This document shows, in pieces, positions 17,969-25,895 of a DNA stretch of 64,000 bases. The DNA comes from Pyrinomonadaceae bacterium MAG19_C2-C3 (GTDB lineage: Bacteria > Acidobacteriota > Blastocatellia > Pyrinomonadales > Pyrinomonadaceae): NCBI GenBank assembly GCA_024330265.1, contig JANDLT010000020.1, forward strand, positions 17,449-81,448. Direction: 5' to 3'. The position numbers were made by a program, and so were the translations under genes. The notes beneath the pieces are model-generated. The model made no database searches. It worked only from the letters and a program-made list of their open reading frames with translations, and was not told the DNA's origin. Numbering within the stretch: position 1 is the first letter of the stretch; every line of letters starts with the position of its first letter.

Positions 17969-19042
17969 TTAGCTTTGTCGGAACTGCTTTCCTTCATGTA
18001 GAACGATTGCTTCGGGCGCATCTTGCGCGTCGCCGGAATTGTTTGATGCGGGGAGAAAAGTTTGCACATCGAAAATTGTTGCGCCCGTTAAGGCATCGAA
18101 AGCCGAGGCGATGTCGTGCGGCGTCCAACGATATTCGCGGCGCAAAGTGTCTTCCGTCACGTCGCGCAGGGTCGCGTGAATCCGCGCGAGGCGACGACTG
18201 GCGGTCGCTTCGTGGACGCCGAGAAGCAAGCCCGCTTCCTTCAAACGCAATCCGTCCGTGTAGTACAACTTGATAAGCAGAGCATCTTCGGCGGCGAGCG
18301 TGGCGACGGAGCGCGTGAAGGCTTGACGCAAAATCGTCGCCTGTTCCTGTTGTGCGAACGCGGCTTCGGGGTCGAGCGTCGTCGCGTGTTGATGTTGAAA
18401 TGCGCGGTTGATGTTGTTATCACTCGCCGCGCCGTCGTGCGCGAAGTGGTCGAAGTCCGTCTGCTCATCGGGTTGAATCAGGCGCGCGGTGCGGCGATGA
18501 ACATCCGTGCCGAGTTGCGCGACGACGGCGCGCAAATAACCGCCCAACGAACCGCAGCCGGAATAGTATGCCAGCTTGCCGCCTGTGCGATTGCTCGAAT
18601 GTTCCGCTTTGGAATCGTTGGTGCGCGTGGTGCGTAAGCCGTGAAGTTCCGCCCACACGGATTGCGCCAAATCGTCGGCGTCGGTTTGATTGCGTCCGGC
18701 GACGGTGCGCGCCGCCGCGTTGACCGTCGCGGCGAAGCGCGTCATTAATGTTCGCCATGCCGCTTCGCTTCCCTGTTCGCACGCGATGACCAAACATAAA
18801 TCGTCGGCGTGCAAGGCTTTAACAAACTCCGTCACTTCACTTGCCGAAGCTTCCGGTTTGTGTCGCAATAAATGTTTGACGACGACGCGCCCGATGCGCG
18901 CGGGCAGAAGCGCGCTCATCTCAACGCCGTAGGTTTCATCTACACCGCGCAAAACATCATGCGCCGCATCGTTCACCGCACGGCGCACGGCGTTCGAGAT
19001 TTCACTTGGAAATACTTGGAGATTTTCGGCGTAATCGCTCAT
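17969..19042 (-). CDS. RNA polymerase sigma-70 family factor (ECF-like)
   Basis: A 357-residue sigma factor. Region 2 lies around ACEQGSEAAWRTLMTRFAATVNAAARTVAGRNQTDADDLAQSVWAEL, and region 4 around LAAEDALLIKLYYTDGLRLKEAGLLLGVHEATASRRLARI, with an extra N-terminal helical part and an acidic insertion between them. It is longer than a minimal ECF factor. The start at 19042 gives MSDYAENL; an in-frame start at 19117 would translate the hairpin repeat and is rejected. It is the first gene of a two-gene unit with the anti-sigma-like gene. Confidence 0.88.
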   Translation of the reverse strand: MSDYAENLQVFPSEISNAVRRAVNDAAHDVLRGVDETYGVEMSALLPARIGRVVVKHLLRHKPEASASEVTEFVKALHADDLCLVIACEQGSEAAWRTLMTRFAATVNAAARTVAGRNQTDADDLAQSVWAELHGLRTTRTNDSKAEHSSNRTGGKLAYYSGCGSLGGYLRAVVAQLGTDVHRRTARLIQPDEQTDFDHFAHDGAASDNNINRAFQHQHATTLDPEAAFAQQEQATILRQAFTRSVATLAAEDALLIKLYYTDGLRLKEAGLLLGVHEATASRRLARIHATLRDVTEDTLRREYRWTPHDIASAFDALTGATIFDVQTFLPASNNSGDAQDAPEAIVLHEGKQFRQS

Positions 19043-19049
19043 CAAAAGT

Positions 19050-19130
19050 AGTGGATAACGGATAGTGGATAGTGGATAGTGGATGGACAAAGCGGCGGAC
19101 TTCCTTTCATTCACCATCTATCATTAACTA
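19050..19130. repeat. Heptamer repeat element (GGATAGT type)
   Basis: GTGGATAACGGATAGTGGATAGTGGATAG-type units at about 19050-19085 face a degenerate right arm (CACCATCTATCATTAACTATTCACT, 19106-19130). It lies directly upstream of the sigma factor start, where its leader would be. Confidence 0.7.
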
Positions 19131-19315
19131 TTCACTCCTGATTTATGGAGACCGCTTCTAGCTTTGATTTCCGATTGCCATGCTATCACGAAGTTTCGCG
19201 CGAAACCTCGCATGAAGCCGTCAGCGCGTTTGACGTGCGACATGGTTTGTGGCGTTACTTTCCCTATGAAAACGCCGCTTTGACACGACTCATGGCGGTA
19301 AGCTAGATTGCGAAG

Positions 19316-19418
19316 CAAAAGAACAGAAGCCGGAAGCCAGAAGTCAGGAGCCAGAATAAAAGACCTGCTCCTTGTCTTCATTCTGACTTCTGGCTTCTGA
19401 CTTCTGACTCCTGCTTTT
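19316..19418. repeat. Heptamer inverted-repeat element abutting the queE start
   Basis: Left arm GAACAGAAGCCGGAAGCCAGAAGTC... (19321-19360) and right arm TTCTGACTTCTGGCTTCTGACTTC... (19381-19418) are built of GAAGCCA/GGAGTCA units. The right arm ends one base before the queE ATG, so no Shine-Dalgarno sequence other than the repeat precedes queE. Confidence 0.88.
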
Positions 19419-20063
19419 ATGCTTCGCATTACGGAAATTTTTCGCTCTATTCAAGGCGAGTCAACTCATGCCGGACGACCGTGTACGTTCGTGCGTCTGA
19501 CGGGCTGCCCTATGCGTTGCGTGTGGTGCGACAGTGCTTATACGTTCACGGGCGGCGAGCGCGTATTGGTTGAAGATGTGATGCAGCGTGTGCGGGATTA
19601 CGGTTGCAAGTTGGTCGAGGTGACGGGCGGAGAGCCTTTGATTCAGAAGGAAGCTTTCCGTTTGATTCGTCTTTTGTGCGACGAAGGTTTCGAGGTTCTA
19701 ATCGAAACCGGCGGCTTCGTTTCGATTGCCGATGTTGATTCGCGCGCAAGCGTAATTTTAGATGTGAAGTGTCCTGATTCCGGCGAAGCGGAGCGTAACC
19801 ATTGGGCAAATCTCGCGCTGTTGAAGGCGGACAAAGATGAAGTGAAGTTTGTGATTGCGAGCGAGGGCGATTGGCTGTGGGCGCGGGATGTGATACGCGA
19901 ACATCGTCTTGAGACGCGCACGCGCTCGGTTCTCATCTCGCCCGTGTGGACGAACATTAACTTACAAGAAATGGCTGATTGGGTTTCCGCTTCCGGCATG
20001 AATGTCCGTATGCAAATTCAGATGCACAAAATCATCTGGGGCGCGGACGTACACGGAGTCTGA
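19419..20063 (+). CDS. queE: 7-carboxy-7-deazaguanine synthase (radical SAM)
   Basis: Ring-contracts 6-carboxytetrahydropterin to 7-carboxy-7-deazaguanine on the way to queuosine or related 7-deazaguanines. The 214-residue protein begins MLRITEIFRSIQGEST, typical of the family, and carries the cluster-binding CPMRCVWC motif (Cys30, Cys34, Cys37), followed by a substrate region (VEVTGGEPLIQ) and a Cys-less C-terminus. The ATG at 19419 directly abuts a repeat hairpin and has no visible Shine-Dalgarno. It is followed by queC 19 bases downstream. Confidence 0.95.
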   Translation: MLRITEIFRSIQGESTHAGRPCTFVRLTGCPMRCVWCDSAYTFTGGERVLVEDVMQRVRDYGCKLVEVTGGEPLIQKEAFRLIRLLCDEGFEVLIETGGFVSIADVDSRASVILDVKCPDSGEAERNHWANLALLKADKDEVKFVIASEGDWLWARDVIREHRLETRTRSVLISPVWTNINLQEMADWVSASGMNVRMQIQMHKIIWGADVHGV

Positions 20064-20069
20064 AGCAAA

Positions 20070-20158
20070 GGATGAGTGCGGAATGATGAATGATGAATTG
20101 AAAACAGAAACGACTCCCATTCCACACTCATCACTCATCGCTCATCACTCATCACTTG
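20070..20158. repeat. Heptamer repeat element overlapping the start of queC
   Basis: GATGAGTGCGGAATGATGAATGATGAA at 20071-20097 faces ACACTCATCACTCATCGCTCATCACTCATCACTT at about 20123-20157. Both parts overlap the first codons of queC. Confidence 0.8.
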
Positions 20159-20841
20159 CCATCTGCCTTGTTTCCGGCGGCATGGATTCGTGTGTGACGG
20201 CGGCGATTGCGCGTGAGGAGAATCGGGAAGTCGCGTTTCTGCATGTCACTTACGGGCAGCGGACGGCGAGGCGTGAGCGTCAGGCTTTTGATGACATCGC
20301 GGATTTTTACAATGTCGAACGGCGGTTAGTCGTGTCACTTGAAGCACTCGCGCGCATCGGCGGTTCGTCGCTGACGGATGAGAATTTAGAAGTCGAGCGG
20401 CATGAGCGGGCGGAAGAAATTAGCCGTGAGATTCCTTCGAGCTATGTGCCTTTTCGCAACGCGCATCTTCTGGCGACCGCCGCGAGTTGGGCGGAAGTCA
20501 CGGGGGCGAACAGGTTATATATCGGTGCGGTCGCGGAAGATTCTTCCGGTTATCCCGATTGCCGCGCGGAGTTTTACGAGGCGTTTCAGAAAACGGTTGA
20601 TGTCGGCACGCGCCCTGAAACACACGTCGAAATCGTGACGCCGATTATCAATTTGCGTAAAAGCGGAATCGTCCGGTGCGGCATAGAACTTGGCGCGCCG
20701 CTTCACTTAACTTGGTCGTGTTATACGGAATCGGAAAAGGCGTGCGGGCGTTGTGATTCGTGCCTGTTGCGTTTGCGCGGGTTTGCCGAAGCGGGACGGC
20801 ATGACCCGCTTCAGTATGCGGCTGTGACACGGGAAACCTGA
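20083..20841 (+). CDS. queC: 7-cyano-7-deazaguanine synthase
   Basis: ATP-dependent conversion of 7-carboxy-7-deazaguanine to preQ0, the step after QueE. From ATG 20083 it has 252 residues: the PP-loop SGGMDS at about residues 32-37, a conserved C-terminal zinc site CGRCDSC preceded by CYTESEKAC, and an ITRET-like end. Residues before LAICLVSGGMDS (about 25) are translated from the hairpin repeat at 20070-20158 (for example IPHSSLIAHHSS) and have no counterpart in normal QueC. A longer start at 20002 overlaps queE. The true start could also be the second ATG at 20086. Confidence 0.93.
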   Translation: MMNDELKTETTPIPHSSLIAHHSSLAICLVSGGMDSCVTAAIAREENREVAFLHVTYGQRTARRERQAFDDIADFYNVERRLVVSLEALARIGGSSLTDENLEVERHERAEEISREIPSSYVPFRNAHLLATAASWAEVTGANRLYIGAVAEDSSGYPDCRAEFYEAFQKTVDVGTRPETHVEIVTPIINLRKSGIVRCGIELGAPLHLTWSCYTESEKACGRCDSCLLRLRGFAEAGRHDPLQYAAVTRET

Positions 20842-21001
20842 AGCCAAGCCTTCACACAACTTTGCGCGTTACCGTCGGCATCTTAGCGGGCAAGGTTCTT
20901 CGACGATATTTTTCTACCGTGTTCTGCGGTATGCTGCCGTTTCAAGAACATCAACCAATTTCACTTACCATTTCGAGACATCAACGAAGGAGATAACATC
21001 C

Positions 21002-22354
21002 ATGCGTATCAAACACTTTAGCTTCGCGCTTCTACTCGCCACGCTGTTTATGTGCGTGGCGACAGAGCAAACCGCGACGGCGCAGACCGTCGAAGCACGC
21101 GGTAAAATCACCCTGCGCGCCGCCGACGGCACGGAAACGCCGATTGATAAAGCCGTCGTCACGATTTATCGCACCGACATCAAAGGCAAATACGAGGTCA
21201 AGACGAACAAGAAAGGCGAATACGTTCGCGTCGGCTTGCCGTTCGGCGGAACTTACATCGTCGTCGTCAGTGCGCCGAACGCGCGCCCGTCTTATCAAAG
21301 CGGCGTGCGCTTCGGTCAAATCCCGGAACTCAACTTCACACTTGAAGCCGGTGACGGCAGAGTCATAACGCTCGAAGAAGCACAAGCGGCACAAGCATCA
21401 GCAGCGGCAACAGCACCGTCGGGTGGTGGCAATGCCGCCCCGCCTGCCGATAGTGCGGCGGTTCGCAAAGCCCGCGAGGAAGAAGCCAAGCGCGTTGCCG
21501 AATACGAAGCCGCAAAAGCCAAAGTCACGGCGACCAACGCCCAACTGAACGTTTTGCTTAAAACCGGCAACGATGCTTTCAATGCCAAGAAGTATGATGA
21601 AGCGGTGAGTGCATACGACCAAGCAATCGCCGCGACCGGAGACTTTCCTCCGGCGTTGACGACGTTCTACGGCAACAAGGCGGTGGCACTCAAAAATCGC
21701 GGCACGGATAAATACAATGCCGCTCTCAAAGAATCCGATGCGGCGGCGAAAGAAGCGGGTCGCAATGCGGCGCGTGCCGACTTGAAGTTGGCGACCGAAG
21801 CAGCAGACCTCTCCGCCGAAAACGCGAAGAAAGCGATGTCCGCTCCGGCTGACGCGGCGGGTGGCGGCGCAAACAAGCAATCCGACATGCTCAATGCTCT
21901 GACACGGCGCGTTGATGTGTACCGCACCGCGCTGCTTATCAAAGTTCCCGACCTCGGTGATAAAACCACGACCGCCTTCCAAGAATACATCGCGGCGGAA
22001 ACCGATAAAGCCAAAAAGGACAAAGCTCAAGCCGAGTATCCGAAAGTCTTATTCGACAGCGGTAACGTCAAGGAATCGGTTGCCGCTTATCGTGAAGTCT
22101 TGGCGACTAACCCGAACAATACCGAAGCTATGTACGGCTTGGCGCAAGCTTTATCAAGCAGCGCGACCGATGCCGCGAGCATGAAAGAAGCCCGCGATGC
22201 GTTCCAATCTTTCATGACCAAAGCCAACGGCGCGGAATACGCCGACCGCAAAAAGGAAGCCGAAGCGACGATTGCCGCTTTCGACGAAGCCTTGAAAACC
22301 GACGCCACGCCGCAAGCCCAACCCGCTACCAATCGCAGACGGCGCGGTAATTAG
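21002..22354 (+). CDS. Secreted protein with carboxypeptidase-regulatory-like and TPR domains
   Basis: A 450-residue exported protein: signal peptide 1-28 (ending TATAQ), a beta-sandwich carboxypeptidase-regulatory-like domain (about 30-115; GKITLRAADGTETPIDKAVVTIYRTD), an Ala-rich linker, then TPR-type helical repeats (about 180-240 and 340-410; GNDAFNAKKYDEAVSAYDQAIAATGDFPPAL). It probably scaffolds protein contacts in the periplasm. AAGGAGATAACATCC before the ATG is a strong ribosome-binding site. It is a single-gene unit with its own terminator. Confidence 0.82.
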   Translation: MRIKHFSFALLLATLFMCVATEQTATAQTVEARGKITLRAADGTETPIDKAVVTIYRTDIKGKYEVKTNKKGEYVRVGLPFGGTYIVVVSAPNARPSYQSGVRFGQIPELNFTLEAGDGRVITLEEAQAAQASAAATAPSGGGNAAPPADSAAVRKAREEEAKRVAEYEAAKAKVTATNAQLNVLLKTGNDAFNAKKYDEAVSAYDQAIAATGDFPPALTTFYGNKAVALKNRGTDKYNAALKESDAAAKEAGRNAARADLKLATEAADLSAENAKKAMSAPADAAGGGANKQSDMLNALTRRVDVYRTALLIKVPDLGDKTTTAFQEYIAAETDKAKKDKAQAEYPKVLFDSGNVKESVAAYREVLATNPNNTEAMYGLAQALSSSATDAASMKEARDAFQSFMTKANGAEYADRKKEAEATIAAFDEALKTDATPQAQPATNRRRRGN

Positions 22355-22394
22355 TTCACCAACCGCCGACTCACACCCACATCACAGCCTTGAG

Positions 22395-22430
22395 AGAGCG
22401 ACGCCTTAACGGGCGTCGCTCTTTGTTTTG
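22395..22430 (+). terminator. Rho-independent terminator
   Basis: Stem AGAGCGACGCC (22395-22405) pairs with GGCGTCGCTCT (22412-22422), followed by TTGTTTTG. It ends the transcript of the TPR-protein gene. Confidence 0.88.
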
Positions 22431-22440
22431 GTGTTCGTAT

Positions 22441-22569
22441 TATAGCGGTTTGCAATCGAGTGTGACCTTGACCAAATCAACGACCGTTTAGAGGCGGGCT
22501 ATGCCCGCCGTCTCGACCGGCGGGCATAGCCCGCCTCTAAACGGTCACATCCAAATGCAAATCGCTATA
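22441..22569. mobile_element. 129-bp palindromic MITE-like element, copy 1
   Basis: Terminal inverted repeats TATAGCGGTTTGCA and TGCAAATCGCTATA enclose a long inner palindrome (about 30 bases each side: CCGTTTAGAGGCGGGCTATG and its complement), separated by a short loop. TA flanks both ends but cannot be told apart from the repeat itself. A second copy, with the same inner palindrome, lies at 34485-34612. There is no coding capacity, so any mobility would depend on a transposase elsewhere. Confidence 0.8.
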
Positions 22570-22714
22570 AGTAGTGTGCATGGTCATCGAAGTTTTCGAT
22601 TGTCGTCGCGGGGTTGAAACTTAAAACATCAATTTTCAAATCCGAAAGGTGCGGAACATCAACAGGAACGCCGAAATCTGTATGACAAAGCACCACGTTT
22701 CCGTCAATTTGATG
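22565..22714 (-). pseudogene. Possible C-terminal gene remnant
   Basis: An open frame of about 49 codons (with HTDFGVPVDVPHLSDL and ending FDDHAHYL) reads well as protein but has no in-frame ATG and a stop codon just before it. Its own stop lies in the terminal repeat of the adjacent palindromic element, so it may be a remnant cut by insertion. No family recognised. Confidence 0.3.
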
Positions 22715-22741
22715 CTATCAAAACAATCTTAATCTTTCATG

Positions 22742-22770
22742 TTGACACCTCTTTGACCGTGACGTAGGAT
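22742..22770 (+). promoter_or_regulatory. Candidate sigma-70 promoter for pilB
   Basis: TTGACA (22742-22747), 17-base spacer, TAGGAT (22765-22770): a perfect -35 and a four-of-six -10 at ideal spacing, about 115 bases upstream of the pilB start. Confidence 0.5.
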
Positions 22771-22884
22771 GTTTCAGGCAACAATGTTTAACAAAGTTGT
22801 CAATGCGAAACTTCTCGTGATTGCTTCGGGATTTCCCTTCTCTCCAGCCCCACCTAATCTTCATCCGCTCGCGGCAATAAATAC

Positions 22885-24696
22885 ATGTCAGCCAAACTAG
22901 GCGAAATCCTTGTTCGTGAAAATCTGCTGTCCGCCGGGCAGTTGCGCGACGCGCTCAACTACCAGCGCGAAAACGGCGGCAGACTCGGCTTTAATCTCAT
23001 CAAACTCGGTTTCGTTTCCGATGAGATGATTACCGCCGTGCTTTCACGACAGTACGGTGTGCCGAGTGTCAATCTAGATTTGTTCGACATTGACGACGCG
23101 GTGATTCGCCTTATCCCGCGCGAAGTGGCGGACAAGTATTCGGTGCTTCCCCTGAGTCGTGTCGGTGCGACGCTGACGCTGGCGATGGTTGATCCGACGA
23201 ACGTGTTTGCGATGGACGACATTAAGTTTATGACGGGACTCAACATTGAGCCGGTCGTCGTCTCGGAAGCGGGTGTGCAGGAAGCGATTGCGAAGTACTA
23301 CAACCAGACGAAGGAGATTGAACTGGCGAGTGCCGCCGTGCCGTTGGTTGAATTTGCGAACGGCAACGGGGTCGAGAATGGTAACAATTCATCGTTCAAC
23401 CAATCGCCTTTAATGACGCTCGACCAACTCGATTTCGAGGACGGCTTCGGCAGTGACCTTGAAGTTCTAGCGACGGATGATGACGAGATTGATGTCTCGA
23501 ACATGACGCGCATGAGCGAAGACGCGCCGGTCGTGCGACTCGTCAACGTCTTGCTGGTTGATTCTCTGCGGCGCGGTGCTTCGGACATTCACATCGAACC
23601 TTACGAAAAAGATTTACGCATACGCTTTCGCATTGACGGCTTGTTGTACGACGTGATGCACCCGCCGATGCGTATGCGCGACGCGCTGATTTCGCGCATC
23701 AAGATTATGTCGAAACTCGACATTTCCGAGAAGCGTTTGCCGCAAGACGGGCGCATCAAAATCAAGCTCAAGGTTGATGGCGGACGCCCACGCGAACTGG
23801 ATTTCCGCGTTTCGAGTTTGCCGACCCTGTTCGGTGAAAAAGTCGTGATGCGTCTGCTCGACAAAGAAAAGCTGATGCTCGACATGACGAAGCTCGGTTT
23901 TGAAGAAGAATCACTCGTCAAGTTCAAACGTAATATCTCAAGACCTTACGGCATGGTGCTGGTCACGGGTCCGACGGGTTCGGGTAAAACCAACACGTTA
24001 TATTCCGCGCTCCAATCGCTCAATACGGTTGACACCAACATCATGACGGCGGAAGACCCGGTTGAATTTAATTTAGCCGGTATCAATCAGGTGCAGATGA
24101 AAGAGCAAATCGGCTTGAACTTCGCCGCCGCGCTTCGTTCATTTTTGCGCCAAGACCCGAACATCATCCTCGTCGGCGAAATACGCGATTTCGAGACCGC
24201 CGAAATCGCCATCAAAGCGGCACTCACCGGACACTTAGTTCTCTCCACCCTCCACACCAACGACGCGCCTTCCACCATTTCGCGTTTGATGAACATGGGT
24301 ATCGAACCCTTTCTCGTCGCTACCTCCGTCAACCTCATCCAAGCCCAACGCCTCATACGCCGCATCTGCTCAGAATGTAAAACCGAAAACCCGTTGCCCG
24401 CCGAAGCTCTTTTGGAAGTCGGCTTCACTGCCGATGAAGCCAAAACGCTTCGCACCTTCAAAGGCACGGGATGCGACAAATGCAACAACACCGGCTACAA
24501 AGGTCGTGTCGGTCTCTATGAAGTTTTAGAGATTACCGACGACGTGCGGGAACTGATTCTCGTCGGTGCTTCCGCGCTCGAACTCCGCAAGAAAGCCATC
24601 GAAGACGGCATGATTACCCTGCGTGAATCGGGCTTACACAAAATCAGAAACGGCGTTACCACGCTCGAAGAAGTCGTCCGCGAGACGGTCGCTTGA
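22885..24696 (+). CDS. pilB: Type IV pilus extension ATPase
   Basis: Hexameric cytoplasmic ATPase that drives pilin assembly. The 603-residue protein has an N-terminal MshEN/GSPII_E domain (1-140), a linker (about 145-210), then the ATPase core with Walker A GPTGSGKTN (362-370), an Asp box, and a His box (LSTLHTND). A zinc-binding set of cysteines follows (CSECKT ... GTGCDKCNNTG). There is no visible Shine-Dalgarno before the ATG. It heads a plus-strand pilus unit with pilT and pilC, and a promoter-like sequence is seen upstream. Confidence 0.97.
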   Translation: MSAKLGEILVRENLLSAGQLRDALNYQRENGGRLGFNLIKLGFVSDEMITAVLSRQYGVPSVNLDLFDIDDAVIRLIPREVADKYSVLPLSRVGATLTLAMVDPTNVFAMDDIKFMTGLNIEPVVVSEAGVQEAIAKYYNQTKEIELASAAVPLVEFANGNGVENGNNSSFNQSPLMTLDQLDFEDGFGSDLEVLATDDDEIDVSNMTRMSEDAPVVRLVNVLLVDSLRRGASDIHIEPYEKDLRIRFRIDGLLYDVMHPPMRMRDALISRIKIMSKLDISEKRLPQDGRIKIKLKVDGGRPRELDFRVSSLPTLFGEKVVMRLLDKEKLMLDMTKLGFEEESLVKFKRNISRPYGMVLVTGPTGSGKTNTLYSALQSLNTVDTNIMTAEDPVEFNLAGINQVQMKEQIGLNFAAALRSFLRQDPNIILVGEIRDFETAEIAIKAALTGHLVLSTLHTNDAPSTISRLMNMGIEPFLVATSVNLIQAQRLIRRICSECKTENPLPAEALLEVGFTADEAKTLRTFKGTGCDKCNNTGYKGRVGLYEVLEITDDVRELILVGASALELRKKAIEDGMITLRESGLHKIRNGVTTLEEVVRETVA

Positions 24697-24751
24697 GTTC
24701 ATAAAGTGAGCGACTCGAAGGAAACGAAGTAAAGATAAGAGGTAAGAAATC

Positions 24752-25585
24752 ATGTTAAGAGCCATCGTTTTATCAATCATGTTGTTGGGAACAATCGCCG
24801 CGACGCTGCCCATCGTTGACACATACGCCGGACGTAATAAATCGGCGGCGAGTGCGCGCGGGCGCGGCAAGAAAAACTATCATCGCAATCGTCGTGTGTG
24901 GTTGCGTCGTCGGCAAGCACGCCTTCGCCGACAACGCGCGCTCGCCGCGATGCGTCGTCGTGAAGCCGCGATGAACGCGATGAACGCCTTCAAGGATGAC
25001 AACCGCGCGGGTAAGTTGAACACCACGCAAGTCGCTTATAACGCCGCCCCGTTTGGCGTCGCCCTGCCGAAAGGGTGGAGCGGAAGCACGCCGACAACCG
25101 ACGGCGCGATGCAGTTCACCGTGCGCGGCACGGACGGGCGCGACGCGGGCGCAGTGGTTCTCTCAACGGTCGCCAATTCTTCCGCCGCGCATAAGTACGA
25201 ACCGCGTCGCCGCGCGCTTGGCGGAGTCGCGTTCACCGAACTGCGTCGCATGGTGATTGACCGCATGGTTTCCGAAGGCGGCTATGTCACCAACGACCAA
25301 GAGCGCGCCATCGGCGGACGCCGTGCGTTCGTCGTCACGGCACACAGCACACGCGCCAATGTCGTCGAACGTCGTGACTTGAAGAACGGCGTGCAGTTCT
25401 CCGCGTCGTCTTCCATGCCGCGCGATGTGACGTACTACTTTGTCGAAATTGACGGCGGCATATACAGCTTCGCGGCTGAAACCGCCGAAGGAAACGCCGC
25501 CGCCCTCGCCACTCAAGTCGAAACTTTCGTCGCTAATCTTCGCGGTAAGCAAACGCCGCCCGTGACCGCGAAACGCTCCGAATAG
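24752..25585 (+). CDS. Secreted or membrane-anchored protein with Arg-rich stretch, unknown
   Basis: A 277-residue protein: a hydrophobic segment (1-25, cleavable signal or anchor), a strongly basic, Arg-rich stretch (about 30-80), then a globular C-terminal domain (about 90-265, with PFGVALPKGWSGSTPT and GRRAFVVTAHSTRANVVERRD). I do not recognise a family. The globular part has alternating beta-like strands and looks like a small extracytoplasmic binding domain. It sits between pilB and pilT, which suggests but does not prove a role in pilus assembly. AGAGGTAAG precedes the ATG as ribosome-binding site. Confidence 0.65.
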   Translation: MLRAIVLSIMLLGTIAATLPIVDTYAGRNKSAASARGRGKKNYHRNRRVWLRRRQARLRRQRALAAMRRREAAMNAMNAFKDDNRAGKLNTTQVAYNAAPFGVALPKGWSGSTPTTDGAMQFTVRGTDGRDAGAVVLSTVANSSAAHKYEPRRRALGGVAFTELRRMVIDRMVSEGGYVTNDQERAIGGRRAFVVTAHSTRANVVERRDLKNGVQFSASSSMPRDVTYYFVEIDGGIYSFAAETAEGNAAALATQVETFVANLRGKQTPPVTAKRSE

Positions 25586-25644
25586 TTTTTCCAATAAAAC
25601 CCTTTGACGGCGAATCATTGCCCGGTTCGCCGTCATCGAATGTT

Positions 25645-25765
25645 TCTCACTCTGCGTAACTCTGCGTCGGCACTTTGCGGTTCTTTGCGTTCCTTCCCAC
25701 CTTTTTTGGACGCAGAGTTACGCAGAGTTGAAGACGCCGAAGTACCGCAGAGTAAAGAGAGGGAC
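25645..25765. repeat. Inverted repeat with CTCTGCGTAA-type units
   Basis: CTCTGCGTAACTCTGCGT at about 25650-25668 plus CTTTGCGGTTCTTTGCGT further on face ACGCAGAGTTACGCAGAGTT at about 25711-25731 plus ACCGCAGAGTAAAG. It fills the gap between the unknown gene and pilT. A related element lies at 36770-36880. Confidence 0.7.
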
Positions 25766-25895
25766 AAGCTATTTACGAAACCGATGCTACCCGCCAATTT
25801 GGTACGAACCGATTTCAAATGTTCGATTGAAAATTTGAAATTAACCGCCCTTCCAATCCGCCCGCTACCATCTTCTTTGCCCGCAAAATTCTGCT

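Noticed and set aside
19316..19418. preQ1 riboswitch before queE
   Set aside because: The leader is fully occupied by the heptamer hairpin; no preQ1 aptamer-like pseudoknot with an A-rich tail is visible.
20002..20082. Longer start of queC
   Set aside because: Overlaps queE by about 60 bases in another frame; the added residues have no counterpart in the family.
21398..22030. 210-codon open frame on the minus strand
   Set aside because: Antisense to the TPR protein gene; low-complexity shadow.
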